Shown: positions 53,527-62,737 of the stretch, piece after piece
Layout: every line of letters begins with the position of its first letter
How positions within the stretch are numbered: position 1 is the stretch's first letter
Origin: Variovorax sp. RA8
GTDB taxonomy: Bacteria; Pseudomonadota; Gammaproteobacteria; Burkholderiales; Burkholderiaceae_C
Length of the DNA stretch: 64,000 nt
Direction of reading: 5' to 3'
Assembly (NCBI RefSeq): GCF_901827175.1
Contig: NZ_LR594662.1
Location: 1,922,001-1,986,000, forward strand
Notes under the pieces: model-generated
Told to the model about the DNA's origin: nothing
Databases searched by the model: none
What the model saw: the letters and a program-made list of their open reading frames with translations, nothing else
Translations under genes and position numbers: made by a program

Positions 53527-54342
53527 ATGGATCCCGTCGTCGGCCAGCCGCTGTCTCCTCACTACGAAGCCGGACCCATCGCCCTGTCTTATGTGATCTC
53601 CTTCTTCGGGTCGCTGGTGGCCCTGCTGTGCACCGACAAGATGGTGCGCAGGGACGGCACGCTCGACCTGTCCATGCTGGCCTGCGGCGCGGTGGCGCTG
53701 GGCGGCATCGGCATATGGTCCATGCATTTCATCGGCATGGTGGCTTACAGGCTGCCCGTGGCGGTCGCCTACGACGTGCCGCTGACGGCCCTCTCGCTGG
53801 TCGCCGCGATCGTCATCTCGGGGATTGCCCTGTACCTGGCCGGTGGCAAGCGCTTCACGCGCCGCGGCTGGCTGGCCGGCAGCCTGGTGGCGGGCATCGG
53901 CGTGTGCGTGATGCACTACATCGGCATGTTCGCCATGAACATGCGTGCCAGCATGGATTTCGACCTGGTCATCGTCGCCGCCTCGGTGGCGATTGCCATC
54001 GGTGCGGCGGCGGCAGCCCTGTGGCTGGCCTTCAACCTCACGGAGCTGGCGCACCAGTTCATCGCGGCCGCGGTGATGGGAGGGGCCGTGTGTGCCATGC
54101 ACTACACCGGCATGACGGCGGCCACCATGGTTTGCACCAGCGCCCCGGGGGCGTCCTCTTACCTGGTGGGCGACAGCAACCTCGGGCTTGCGGTCTTCAA
54201 CACGGCGTCGGTGGCGCTGATCTTCATCTTCAGCAGGATCGAGATCGACGACTGGCTCGACAATGTTCGAGCCAGGGCGCGGAGGGATGCGCTGCCGCCG
54301 GCGTCGGCCCATCCGACCCCGACCGGCCGTCCCGGGCCGTGA
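53527..54342 (+). CDS. Stand-alone MHYT-domain membrane sensor
   Basis: A 271-residue integral membrane protein with about seven helices. The three MHYT motifs are MHFIGM (66-71), MHYIGM (129-134) and MHYTGM (191-196), each in a separate helix pair; they are thought to coordinate copper and to sense O2, CO or NO. Most MHYT proteins carry GGDEF/EAL or other output domains; this one ends in a short Pro/Ala/Arg-rich tail with no output domain. It lies a little over 1 kb from the copper cluster but points the other way. A partner protein must carry any signal. Confidence 0.9.
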   Translation: MDPVVGQPLSPHYEAGPIALSYVISFFGSLVALLCTDKMVRRDGTLDLSMLACGAVALGGIGIWSMHFIGMVAYRLPVAVAYDVPLTALSLVAAIVISGIALYLAGGKRFTRRGWLAGSLVAGIGVCVMHYIGMFAMNMRASMDFDLVIVAASVAIAIGAAAAALWLAFNLTELAHQFIAAAVMGGAVCAMHYTGMTAATMVCTSAPGASSYLVGDSNLGLAVFNTASVALIFIFSRIEIDDWLDNVRARARRDALPPASAHPTPTGRPGP

Positions 54343-54464
54343 GCTGATCGGGCGTGCCTGCTTCGGCCGCGCGTCAAACGCGATTTCCGCCGGTCGAGGC
54401 ATTGGATGCCGATCGCTTTAATCCGTATCTCGTTGGTGGTGAAGCTCAGGGGATTGCTGCACGC

Positions 54465-55697
54465 TCATGAACGGCACTGCCGCGCTTCCAGCAATCGCCG
54501 ATAGACAGCGACATAGTTCGCCATCATCTGCGCAGCCGAGTACTGCCCCGCGTTCTGCAAGCCAGAGGCCCGCATCTCGTCGAACTCCCCAGCTGCATCC
54601 TCGATCGCCGTGGCAATGGCCTCGGGGTTGTGAGGATCAACGTAACGAGCCGCGCGGCCGCCGATCTCGTTCATAGGCGGCAGGTTGGACGTGAAGACCG
54701 GGCAGCCGCAGGCCTGGGCTTCGATCAACGGCCAGCCGAATCCCTCCTGGAGGGACGGGAACACCAAGGCGGTGGCCCTGGCGTAGAGCGCACGCAGTTC
54801 CTCGTGGGAGACTTCCTGCAGAGTTCTCACTTGATCGGCTACGCCATGCCTGGACGCCAGCTCCATCAGGTTCTGCTCGAGCTCCGGCCCGACAAAGACC
54901 AGGGACTGCACCAGAGGTGGGGTGCCACGCGCGGCGGCACGGTTCTTCAGGGCGATGAACGTCTCGAGGACCGCTTGACGATTCTTGCGCGGCAGGTCCG
55001 ATCCGACATGGATCAGGTAGCTGTCGCGCGCCCCCAGCCCAAAACGATGAACAAGCGAGTCTGCTTCCTCTGATCGGACCGGCGAGAAGTTCTCGTTCAA
55101 GCCATTGAGCACCGTCGTCACCTTGTTCTCTTGCGCCAGCTGCAGGGCGAGCAGTGCACGCTGCGTCGTCGGCGAGACGCAAGCGATCAGGTCAGCCTTG
55201 GCAAGTCCGGAAGCAATGAGCCGCTGGAACACTCGCCCGCTCCAACCGACGCGCCAGCCCTCGACCATGCCCTTTGCCGCTTGCACGGCGATGACGTCAT
55301 GGCAGGTGACAAGCGCCGGCCTGCCCTTGATCCAGCGCACATACATGCTGTTGGAATGATCACAGATGTGAACGACGTCAGCCCAACGTGCCTGCGCAGC
55401 AAGTGTGGGAACGAACAGGACGAACTTGTCGAAGTAGCCAAGCCACTTCCACAGCCGCGACGACGGTGGCACGAGCTGAAGCCATCGCCTGGGCGCGATC
55501 ACGCGCACCTCGCAATCGCTGTTCGGCAGCTCGCGCTCGAGAACTCGAACGAACGCCCGCATGCTGGCCTGGTTGTCCGGCTCATAGTTGCCGATCAGCA
55601 GGATCTTCATTCGTGCCTGGGCGACCACGGCGTCCTCCGACGATGCCTCTTCGGCGACCTCTCGGACAAGCAAGCCCCGGCGATCTGTGGTCGTCAT
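54465..55697 (-). CDS. GT4-type glycosyltransferase
   Basis: A 410-residue GT-B glycosyltransferase. It has the N-terminal domain MKILLIGNYEPDNQASMRAF after a 29-residue leader, the hinge-side HVGSDLPRKNR, and the donor-site E-x7-E in SLQEGFGWPLIEAQACGCPV. It transfers a sugar from a nucleotide donor to a cell-surface or lipid acceptor. ATG 55697 has a near-perfect AGGAGGAG site, which decides for the longer N-terminus over ATG 55610. It is 35 bp downstream of the CusF-like gene and thus at the end of the copper operon, an odd company; no other polysaccharide genes are near. Confidence 0.9.
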   Translation of the reverse strand: MTTTDRRGLLVREVAEEASSEDAVVAQARMKILLIGNYEPDNQASMRAFVRVLERELPNSDCEVRVIAPRRWLQLVPPSSRLWKWLGYFDKFVLFVPTLAAQARWADVVHICDHSNSMYVRWIKGRPALVTCHDVIAVQAAKGMVEGWRVGWSGRVFQRLIASGLAKADLIACVSPTTQRALLALQLAQENKVTTVLNGLNENFSPVRSEEADSLVHRFGLGARDSYLIHVGSDLPRKNRQAVLETFIALKNRAAARGTPPLVQSLVFVGPELEQNLMELASRHGVADQVRTLQEVSHEELRALYARATALVFPSLQEGFGWPLIEAQACGCPVFTSNLPPMNEIGGRAARYVDPHNPEAIATAIEDAAGEFDEMRASGLQNAGQYSAAQMMANYVAVYRRLLEARQCRS

Positions 55698-55732
55698 GTC
55701 TATGCTCCTCCTGGCACACAAGTACAAGTCAC

Positions 55733-56083
55733 CTAGCGCGCGGCTTCGAGCTTTGTCACGGTGAACTTGCCGTCGATCTTCTCGGCCTGAAAGCGAACCT
55801 TGTCGCCGGCCTGGACCTTGTCGAGCATGGCTTCCTCCTTGACCCGGAAGACCATGGTCATGCCGGGCATGTCGAGGTTCTTCAGCGGGCCATGCTTGAG
55901 GGTGAGCTTCCTGCCCTCCTTGTCGACCTTGCGGACCTCGCCATCGGCGAGTTCGTCGGCAGCCGACGATGGCGTCGCGCTCGCGCTCGGTGCGGCAGCA
56001 CTGCTGCCGGGCTGTGCGGACGCCGAGTTTGCGAACGCCAGTGCCGCGATCATGACGGCGAGAGAGAGACGAATGTCGATCAT
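55733..56083 (-). CDS. CusF-like periplasmic copper-binding protein
   Basis: The 116-residue protein has a signal peptide (cleavage near ASAQP), an Ala/Ser-rich linker and a CusF-like OB barrel. The copper site reads HGPLKNLDMPGMTMVF: His64, Met75 and Met77 match the His/Met/Met ligands of E. coli CusF, while the capping Trp of CusF is replaced by Met72. It would carry Cu(I) in the periplasm to an exporter or to the oxidase encoded upstream. It is the last obvious copper gene of the leftward cluster. Confidence 0.9.
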   Translation of the reverse strand: MIDIRLSLAVMIAALAFANSASAQPGSSAAAPSASATPSSAADELADGEVRKVDKEGRKLTLKHGPLKNLDMPGMTMVFRVKEEAMLDKVQAGDKVRFQAEKIDGKFTVTKLEAAR

Positions 56084-56123
56084 GTGAGTTCCTGGTTGTC
56101 TAGGTTGATGAAGCAGGCAGCGA

Positions 56124-56624
56124 TCAATGCCGCCCCTGCTTGCGCGCAGCTCTGGTGACGTTCACGGCGCCCTTCATTCCTGCGTCGTAGTGACCTGGTT
56201 GCAAGCACGCGAAGTCCACTTTCCCCGCCTCGGTGAACTGCCAGACCATCTCGCCGGTCTTGCCGCCGGCGAGGGTCACCATGTTCGGATCGGCGTGTTC
56301 CATCTCCGGGTTCTTCTTCATGACTTCGTAGTGCTCCCTCAGCCCCTTCTCGGTGCCGAGCACCAGCTCGTGCTTGAGCTTTCCGGAGTTGGTGACGACG
56401 AAGCGCACGGTCTCTCCTTGCTTCACGTCGATGCTGGAGGGGTTGAAGCGCATGCCGTCCGACATATCGACGTTGACGGTGCGCGTCGCCTTCGAAGCGA
56501 TACCGGGCTTGCCGACCGCGTCACCGTGGCCATGGTCGCCGGCATGCTTGCCAGTGGCGAAGGCAGCCGTCGAGGCGAGGGCGATCGCCGCTGCGAGCGT
56601 GGCGATACGAATGGATCTGTTCAT
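56124..56624 (-). CDS. Periplasmic cupredoxin
   Basis: The 166-residue protein has a signal peptide (cleavage near AFATG) and a His/Asp-rich start (HAGDHGHGDA). The blue-copper ligands are His85 (LKHELVLG), Cys140, His145 and Met150 (CLQPGHYDAGM), a complete type 1 set. Proteins like this are common in metal-resistance clusters, where they probably bind copper and pass electrons or ions to the multicopper oxidase. The oxidase gene lies 40 bp upstream in the same unit. The insertion between His85 and Cys140 is Met-rich (EVMKKNPEMEHADPNM). Confidence 0.9.
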   Translation of the reverse strand: MNRSIRIATLAAAIALASTAAFATGKHAGDHGHGDAVGKPGIASKATRTVNVDMSDGMRFNPSSIDVKQGETVRFVVTNSGKLKHELVLGTEKGLREHYEVMKKNPEMEHADPNMVTLAGGKTGEMVWQFTEAGKVDFACLQPGHYDAGMKGAVNVTRAARKQGRH

Positions 56625-56664
56625 GGGGTTGTCTTCTGCTGAGATGAGTGAAGAGGGCCGGCCA

Positions 56665-58104
56665 TCAATGGCCCGAGTGGCCGTTGGCAGGCTTGCGGAC
56701 TTGAACCTCGATGTTCCTGGCCGGCATGTTCCGCGCGGGCATTGCGGCTGCGCCTGCGCTGCGGGACCGAGACGGATCGGGCAGTTGCCCGTCGAACTCG
56801 TAGGCCACCGTGCCCTTGGGATGCTTGAACCACCCCGGGTTCGAGTAGTCGCCCGGCTTCTGTCCGCGACGCACCTTGACGACGCTGAACATGCCGCCCA
56901 TCTCGACCGAGCCGAAGGGGCCTTCGCCGCCCATCATCGCGACGGTGTTGTCGGGCAGGGGCATCTCCATCTCGGTCATGTCGGCCATGCCGCGCTCGCC
57001 CATCACCATGTAGTCGGGCACGAGCTTGGTGATCTTCCTGACCATGTCCTTGTGATCGACGCCGATCATGGTGGGCACGTCGTGGCCCATCGCGTTCATC
57101 GTGTGGTGGCTCTTGTGGCAGTGGAAGGCCCAGTCGCCTTCCTCGTTGGCGAGGAACTCGATCTGGCGCATCTGGCCGACTGCCACGTCGGTCGTCACTT
57201 CATGCCAGCGTGTGCTCCTTGGCGTCGGGCCGCCGTCGGTCCCCGTGACGACGAACTCGTGCCCGTGAAGATGCATCGGGTGGTTGGTCATCGTCAGGTT
57301 GCCGAAGCGTATGCGCACCTTGTCGTTCAGCCTGACGTTGAGCGAGTCGATGCCTGGAAAGACCCGGCTGTTCCACGACCACAGGTTGAAGTCCAGCATG
57401 GTCATGATCTTCGGCGTCGCGCTGCCGGGCTCGATGTCGTAGGCGTTGAGCAGGAACACGAAGTCGCGGTCGACCTCCTCGATCAGCGGATGCCTGCCCT
57501 TCGGGTGCGTGACCCAGAAGCCCATCATCCCCATCGCCATCTGCGTCATCTCGTCCGCATGCGGGTGGTACATGAAGGTGCCCGGCCGGCGCGCGACGAA
57601 CTCGTAGACGAAGGTCTTGCCGGGCTGGATGGCCGGTTGGGTCAGGCCGGTCACGCCGTCCATGCCGTTGGGCAGGCGCTGGCCGTGCCAGTGGATGCTG
57701 GTGTGCTCGGGCAGCTTGTTGGTCACGAAGATGCGGACCCGGTCGCCTTCGACCACCTCGATGGTGGGGCCGGGCGACTGGCCGTTGTAGCCCCACAGGT
57801 GAGCCTTGAAGCCAGGCGCCATCTCGCGAACGACGGGCTCGGCGACCAGGTGGAACTCCTTGACGCCGTTGTTCATGCGCCAGGGCAGCGTCCACCCATT
57901 GAGGGTGACGACCGGGTTGTAGGGCCGCCCCGTCGATGGCGAGAGCGGTGGCATGGTGTCGGGCTTGTCCTGGAGCACAGGTTCGGGCAGGGCGGCCATC
58001 GCCACCTGGCTGACCGAAGCGGCGGCAAAGGCACCCGTGATGGCACCGGCCCCGCTGAGAAAGTTGCGTCTGTTCGTCATGTTGGTCGTGGGTCGAGGCG
58101 CCAT
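56665..58104 (-). CDS. Multicopper oxidase of copper resistance (periplasmic, Tat-exported)
   Basis: The 479-residue protein has a twin-arginine signal (NRRNFLSGAGAITGAF). The four copper motifs are HWHG (138-141), HPHAD (180-184), HPMHLHGHEF (275-284) and HCHKSHHTMNAM (328-339), giving the type 1 and trinuclear sites. A Met-rich segment (about 355-395; for example MADMTEMEMPLP) probably binds excess Cu(I), as in CopA/CueO oxidases. It oxidises Cu(I) to less toxic Cu(II). It is shorter than the roughly 600-residue Pseudomonas CopA, and the Met-rich part lies after the fourth motif. ATG directly follows the stop of the upstream gene. Confidence 0.92.
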   Translation of the reverse strand: MAPRPTTNMTNRRNFLSGAGAITGAFAAASVSQVAMAALPEPVLQDKPDTMPPLSPSTGRPYNPVVTLNGWTLPWRMNNGVKEFHLVAEPVVREMAPGFKAHLWGYNGQSPGPTIEVVEGDRVRIFVTNKLPEHTSIHWHGQRLPNGMDGVTGLTQPAIQPGKTFVYEFVARRPGTFMYHPHADEMTQMAMGMMGFWVTHPKGRHPLIEEVDRDFVFLLNAYDIEPGSATPKIMTMLDFNLWSWNSRVFPGIDSLNVRLNDKVRIRFGNLTMTNHPMHLHGHEFVVTGTDGGPTPRSTRWHEVTTDVAVGQMRQIEFLANEEGDWAFHCHKSHHTMNAMGHDVPTMIGVDHKDMVRKITKLVPDYMVMGERGMADMTEMEMPLPDNTVAMMGGEGPFGSVEMGGMFSVVKVRRGQKPGDYSNPGWFKHPKGTVAYEFDGQLPDPSRSRSAGAAAMPARNMPARNIEVQVRKPANGHSGH

Positions 58105-59580
58105 TCAGTGGGCGGCGCCGGAGGTGTCCTGCGGGCCCGAGCTGGTCATCGGGGCGGGTGCGGCGACGGGCTTGCCGATCACCGATGCCGCCAGAGCGGC
58201 ATCGGCCAGCCAGAACTGCTGCTGGGCGTTGATGGCACTGTTCACGCTCGTGATCTGGTCTCGCGCCTCCGCGAGCAGCTCGAAGACGCCGATCAGCATC
58301 CCGTTGTACCGGAGCACGTTCTCGTCCTGCATGGCCTGGCGCAGCGGCACGATCTCGTCGCGGTAGTGGCGCGCGATGTCGTAGGCCGTGCGATAGGCGG
58401 AATAGCCCTCGCGCAGCTGGGAGGTCGCGCCGCGAACTGTCGCGTCGTACCGATTCGCCGCCGCGAGCGCCTGTGCATTCAGCACATCGCGCTGGGCGCC
58501 TCCCCAGTCTAAGAGGGGCAGCCGGATGTCGAGCTCGAAGCCGCGGCGCGTGTCACGGCTGCCGCCGTCGAAGACGGTGTCCCGGCGCACGCCGGCCTCG
58601 ACATCGATGAAGGTCGACAAGAGGTTGATGCCCTGCGACCTGCCGGCGATGTCGAGCTGCGCGCGGGCCTGCTGCACGTCCAGGCGCTGCTCGCTGGCGG
58701 TCCCCGCCACCTCGCGTGCTTCGCGGGGCACCTTGGGGAGGTCCGGCAGCCGCTCGGGCAGCTTCAGCCTGGCCGCTTGCCCGGCGTCGAGACCCAAGGC
58801 CCGGACAAGTTCCTCGCGCGCCGAGGTCGCGCTGTGGCGCGCCGATGCGAGCTGCGTGGTGGCATCGGCATAGAACACCTGCTGGCGCGCGCGCTGCAGT
58901 TTGCTGAAGTTGCCGGCCAGCTGCATGCGCCGCGCGAGTTCGGCGCTCGCCTCGGCCGAATCCTTGACCTGCTCGGCATACTGCGAGGACTGCTGAGCCG
59001 CGACGGCCCGAACCCATGCCTGTCGGACCTGGGTCACCTGGTCCACCACCGTGCCGGTCAACTGCACCTGTGCCCAGGCCACCTGGCCATGGGAAATCGA
59101 AAGTCGCTGCGGCAGAAGAAGAAGGTCCACCAACCCGAACGACAACAGGCGCCCGATCTCGAGCTCGTCGCCCAGGCGCATGCGCTCGAAGGTAAAGACC
59201 GGGTTGGGCAGCCGGCTCGCCTGATTGGCCGATGCGATATCGGCCCAGCTCTGCGCGATCAGCGCCTGGACTGCGGCGCTGTTGGCAAGAGCCAGGTGCA
59301 CGGCCTCATCCTGGGAAAGGGGCTTGCCGAGCAGCTCTTCCGAGAGGGCGGCTCGAGCCTCTCGCTGTTCCGCGGTGCGGCTGAGTTCGAGCTTTCCGCC
59401 GGTGAACTGCGATGCCGAGGAATTCGTCTCCCTCAGGGCGTCGTCGATCCCGACGGAGGCGCAGCCCGCCAGGAGTGCGGCGGCCAGCACGACACATGTC
59501 AGCTGCAGCCGCCGCCTCACTGGAGCGCGTTCGCCTTCGGCTACGGTGCTGTTCGTCTTCGGAGCGAACCTGCGCCTCAT
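58105..59580 (-). CDS. TolC/CusC-like outer-membrane factor lipoprotein
   Basis: The 491-residue protein has an N-terminal signal with lipobox LLAGC (Cys40), so it is a lipoprotein. Two OEP repeats follow, with heptad-like helical stretches and QASRLPNPVFTF near the start of the first repeat. It forms the outer-membrane channel of a tripartite efflux system or handles copper export with other partners. CusA- or CusB-type genes are absent from the cluster, which is unusual. The gene overlaps the upstream 113-codon gene by 4 bp (ATGA) and abuts the oxidase gene, so expression is tightly coupled. Confidence 0.9.
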   Translation of the reverse strand: MRRRFAPKTNSTVAEGERAPVRRRLQLTCVVLAAALLAGCASVGIDDALRETNSSASQFTGGKLELSRTAEQREARAALSEELLGKPLSQDEAVHLALANSAAVQALIAQSWADIASANQASRLPNPVFTFERMRLGDELEIGRLLSFGLVDLLLLPQRLSISHGQVAWAQVQLTGTVVDQVTQVRQAWVRAVAAQQSSQYAEQVKDSAEASAELARRMQLAGNFSKLQRARQQVFYADATTQLASARHSATSAREELVRALGLDAGQAARLKLPERLPDLPKVPREAREVAGTASEQRLDVQQARAQLDIAGRSQGINLLSTFIDVEAGVRRDTVFDGGSRDTRRGFELDIRLPLLDWGGAQRDVLNAQALAAANRYDATVRGATSQLREGYSAYRTAYDIARHYRDEIVPLRQAMQDENVLRYNGMLIGVFELLAEARDQITSVNSAINAQQQFWLADAALAASVIGKPVAAPAPMTSSGPQDTSGAAH

Positions 59581-59918
59581 GGCTGTGCCTCCTTCGGCGC
59601 CGCCGCCGGCTTCGGCATCGCATGACCCGCGTGCGGATCGGGTGCACCGGACGGCTGGCTCTCGGCTGCTGCTGCACCCTCCTTGGCATAGGCCTGCCAG
59701 CCGCCTCGCTGACGGACAGTTTCGTTGGCCTCCTTCCAGGCGACAGGCTTCTCGTCGACGAACGGCTTGTAGCCCTCCATGGCGGAGCGGTAGGCAAGGG
59801 GTGGCGCGGCCTCGGTTGCGCCCGTGGTATCGGCCGCAGGGCCGGTCTGGGCGCCCGCCGCGCAGGCTGCCAGGGCCGGCAGGACAGCCAGCCAACGGGC
59901 CGGCAGGAAATTGAACAT
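59577..59918 (-). CDS. Small exported protein of the copper cluster
   Basis: A 113-residue protein with a signal peptide (cleavage near AGAQT). The middle has YRSAMEGYKPFVDEKPVAWKEAN, and the C-terminus DPHAGHAMPKP is a possible copper site with His and Met. I have no named family, but such short proteins sit before outer-membrane factor genes in betaproteobacterial copper clusters, as far as I recall. It overlaps the outer-membrane factor gene by 4 bp, so the two are translated together. A hairpin-containing gap of 119 bp separates it from the CzcI-like gene. Confidence 0.8.
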   Translation of the reverse strand: MFNFLPARWLAVLPALAACAAGAQTGPAADTTGATEAAPPLAYRSAMEGYKPFVDEKPVAWKEANETVRQRGGWQAYAKEGAAAAESQPSGAPDPHAGHAMPKPAAAPKEAQP

Positions 59919-60005
59919 GGGATCCTCGCGATGTTCATGAACGGCATGCCGCCAGCGAGCCCGCGAAGGGCGTGACGGTACGAACGGTGCATGCGCGTCC
60001 CGTCG

Positions 60006-60024
60006 CCGGCAGCAGAGCTGCCGG
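60006..60024. repeat. Strong hairpin CCGGCAGC-AGA-GCTGCCGG
   Basis: A perfect 8-bp stem (60006-60013 with 60017-60024) and a 3-base loop lies in the gap between the CzcI-like gene and the 113-codon gene. No T-run follows in the leftward direction, so it is not a typical terminator. It could be an mRNA processing or stability element separating the first two copper genes from the rest. Confidence 0.5.
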
Positions 60025-60037
60025 GCGCTGGACGCAG

Positions 60038-60445
60038 TTACGCGCGAGGTGGTTTGTGGGGGACGCTGGGCGACACGGTCGCCATGGCTCGCAGAGGCTC
60101 AGCGAGATCGGCCTGGGGCAGACCGTGGAAGATGGGCGTGTCGAGCGTCGGCATCATTCCGACCGCATGACAGGCGGCGCAATTGCCGCATTTGTGAGAC
60201 GCGTCCGACAGCTCATCATGCGCGCTTGTTGCGTCATGGCGGTCCGCGCTGTCATCGCTGCTTACACTTGAATGATGGTGCTGCGCGTCTGGCGTGCCGT
60301 GATCGTGCCGACTGTGGTCGTGGGCTTCGCCCGAGCTCGAGTGCGCTGGCGCAGGTGCGCAAAACGCAATGGACGATGCCGCGTAGCCCTGAAAGGGCAC
60401 TGCAAGCATCATGAGCCACAGCAGGATCGCGCGGAGATTCACCAT
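60038..60445 (-). CDS. His-rich exported protein, CzcI/CopL-like
   Basis: A 135-residue protein with a signal peptide (cleavage near GYAASS). It has a His/Asp-rich region at 41-75 (HDHSRHDHG, QHHH), followed by the cysteine cluster CGNCAACHAVGM and the conserved tail PVAPFHG-like stretch TPIFHGLPQADLAEPLRA. This is the layout of CzcI/DUF2946-type proteins that accompany metal-efflux genes, where they may act as metal buffers or regulators. It is the second gene after the P-type ATPase, 42 bp downstream. Confidence 0.8.
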   Translation of the reverse strand: MVNLRAILLWLMMLAVPFQGYAASSIAFCAPAPAHSSSGEAHDHSRHDHGTPDAQHHHSSVSSDDSADRHDATSAHDELSDASHKCGNCAACHAVGMMPTLDTPIFHGLPQADLAEPLRAMATVSPSVPHKPPRA

Positions 60446-60487
60446 CGCCGGAATTGTAGGGGTTGCCGGGCCCTGTCTATCGCATGC

Positions 60488-62713
60488 CTACTCCACCTTC
60501 ACGGTGCGAAGGCGCAACGCATTCCCGATGACGCTCACCGACGACAAGGCCATCGCCGCGGCTGCAACGACCGGCGACAGCAGCAATCCGAAAAATGGGT
60601 AGAGCACGCCGGCCGCCAACGGAATTCCGGCGACGTTGTACGCGAATGAAAGAAACAGGTTCTGGCGGATATTCCGCATGGTCGCATGCGACAGCGCTCG
60701 GGCCCGCACGATACCCATCAGGTCGCCCTTGAGCAGGGTGACGCCAGCGCTCTCCATGGCGACGTCGGTGCCCGTTCCCATCGCGATGCCGACCTCGGCC
60801 GCGGCCAGGGCAGGGGCATCGTTGACCCCATCGCCTGCCATGGCGACCACGCGGCCTTCGGACTTCAGTCGCTGAACCACCGACGCCTTGTCTTCCGGAA
60901 ACACTTCCGCGACCACCTCGTCGATGCCGAGCTGGCGCCCGACAGCCTCGGCTGTGGTCTTGCCGTCGCCGGTGAGCATCACGATCCGGACGCCGGCAGC
61001 CTTCAGCGCCTGCAGGGCGGACGGGGTCGTCGCCTTGATGGGGTCGGCGATCGCGACGAAGCCGGCCAGCTTGCCGCCCGCGCCCACGAAAATCACCGTG
61101 GCTGCGTTCTGGCGCTGGCCTTCCGCTGGCGTTTCGAGTCTGCCCACGTCGATGGCATGCTCGGCCAGGAACTTGGCGCTGCCCGAGACAATGACCTCCC
61201 CGTCGACCGTGCCGATGACCCCCTTGCCGACCGGCGAGTCGAAGTCGGTGACCGGCGACAAGGGCAGCTTGCGCTCGTGGGCGTCCATCACGATGGCCAT
61301 GGCCAAGGGGTGTTCGCTGGCACGCTCGACGCTGGCGAGCTTCTGGAGCACGTCATCCGCGGTGAATCCGGGCGCCGGCTCGATGTGGACCACCTTCGGG
61401 TGGCCTTCGGTGAGCGTGCCGGTCTTGTCGACCACCAGCGTGTCGACCTTCTCCATGCGTTCCAGGGCCTCGGCGTCCCGGATGAGCACGCCGTGCTGGG
61501 CGCCCCGGCCGACCCCGACCATGATGGACATCGGCGTGGCCAGGCCGAGCGCACAGGGGCAGGCGATGATGAGCACGGCCACCGCGGTGATGAGTGCGTA
61601 GCTGAAGGCCGGCGAGGGCCCCCAGACCAGCCACACCGCAAAGGTCAGCAGCGCCACCAGAATGACCACCGGCACGAACCAGCCGGCGACCTGGTCGGCC
61701 ATCCTCTGGATCGGGGCGCGGCTGCGCTGCGCGGCGGCCACCATGTGGACGATCTGCGAGAGCAGGGTGTCGGCGCCGACCTTCTCGGCACGCATCACGA
61801 AGCCGCCGGTCTGGTTCAGCGTGCCTGCGGTGACCTTGGAACCCACGGCCTTCGAAACGGGAATGGGTTCACCCGTGATCATCGATTCGTCGACGTTGCC
61901 TTTGCCCTCTGTGAGCTCGCCGTCCACCGGCACCTTCTCGCCCGGGCGCACACGCAGCAGGTCTGCGACCTGAATGGCATCGACCTGGACCGTCTCGTCC
62001 GTCCCGTCATGGCGAACCCTGAGCGCGGTCTTGGGAGCGAGCCCCAGCAGCGCCTTGATGGCGCCCGATGTCTTCTCGCGCGCTCGCAGTTCGAGCACCT
62101 GGCCGAGCAGCACCAGCACGGTGATGACCGCGGCCGCCTCGAAGTAGATCTGCACGGCACCGTCGGCCAGGCGCAGTTCCTCGGGAAACAGGTGCGGCGC
62201 CACCGTGCCCACCACGCTGTAGAGCCAAGCCGCCCCCGTACCCAGTGCGATGAGCGAGAACATGTTCAGGCTGCGGTTCTTCACAGACGCTGCTGCGCGT
62301 ACGAAGAAGGGCCAGCCGGCCCACAGCACCACGGGCGTGCCCAGGAGCAATTGAATCCAGTTCGACAGCTGTGGAGCGATCAGGTGATCCAGGTGGATCA
62401 GATGACCACCCATCTCCAACGCGAACACCGGGGCTGCGAGCGCGGTACCGATCCAGAAGCGTCGGGTCATGTCGCGCAACTCGGGGTTCGCGCCAGCCGC
62501 CTCGGTCGCCACGACCGGCTCCAGCGCCATGCCGCAGATCGGGCAACTGCCGGGCCCCATCTGCCGGATCTGCGGATGCATCGGGCAGGTGTACTCGACC
62601 TGCTTGCCGGATGGCATCGCCGGCGTCGGCATGGCCTGCGAAGGTGCGTGATGCGAGGCGTGTCCTGAATGACTGTGCCCGGGGGGGTGTTGTTCCGTGC
62701 TGGATGGCCGCAT
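60488..62713 (-). CDS. copA: Copper-transporting P1B-type ATPase
   Basis: A 741-residue pump. The N-terminus is His/Met-rich ([12 protein letters not shown]) and is followed by a heavy-metal-binding YHS-like unit YTCPMHPQI...GSCPICGM (Cys43, 57 and 60) in place of the usual CxxC HMA domain. Eight membrane helices are expected. The ion-path CPC lies at about 383 ([11 protein letters not shown]), the phosphorylation site DKTGTLTEG at about 425, and [10 protein letters not shown] at about 626. It exports Cu(I) from the cytoplasm. It is the first gene of the leftward copper cluster, and a CueR-type promoter lies just upstream. AGGAGA precedes the ATG. Confidence 0.94.
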   Translation of the reverse strand: MRPSSTEQHPPGHSHSGHASHHAPSQAMPTPAMPSGKQVEYTCPMHPQIRQMGPGSCPICGMALEPVVATEAAGANPELRDMTRRFWIGTALAAPVFALEMGGHLIHLDHLIAPQLSNWIQLLLGTPVVLWAGWPFFVRAAASVKNRSLNMFSLIALGTGAAWLYSVVGTVAPHLFPEELRLADGAVQIYFEAAAVITVLVLLGQVLELRAREKTSGAIKALLGLAPKTALRVRHDGTDETVQVDAIQVADLLRVRPGEKVPVDGELTEGKGNVDESMITGEPIPVSKAVGSKVTAGTLNQTGGFVMRAEKVGADTLLSQIVHMVAAAQRSRAPIQRMADQVAGWFVPVVILVALLTFAVWLVWGPSPAFSYALITAVAVLIIACPCALGLATPMSIMVGVGRGAQHGVLIRDAEALERMEKVDTLVVDKTGTLTEGHPKVVHIEPAPGFTADDVLQKLASVERASEHPLAMAIVMDAHERKLPLSPVTDFDSPVGKGVIGTVDGEVIVSGSAKFLAEHAIDVGRLETPAEGQRQNAATVIFVGAGGKLAGFVAIADPIKATTPSALQALKAAGVRIVMLTGDGKTTAEAVGRQLGIDEVVAEVFPEDKASVVQRLKSEGRVVAMAGDGVNDAPALAAAEVGIAMGTGTDVAMESAGVTLLKGDLMGIVRARALSHATMRNIRQNLFLSFAYNVAGIPLAAGVLYPFFGLLLSPVVAAAAMALSSVSVIGNALRLRTVKVE

Positions 62714-62737
62714 GGTGTTCTCCTGGTCTTGCTTGCC

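Noticed and set aside
60686..62668. Rightward open frame of 660 codons
   Set aside because: It is antisense to the copper ATPase, which carries all P-type motifs.
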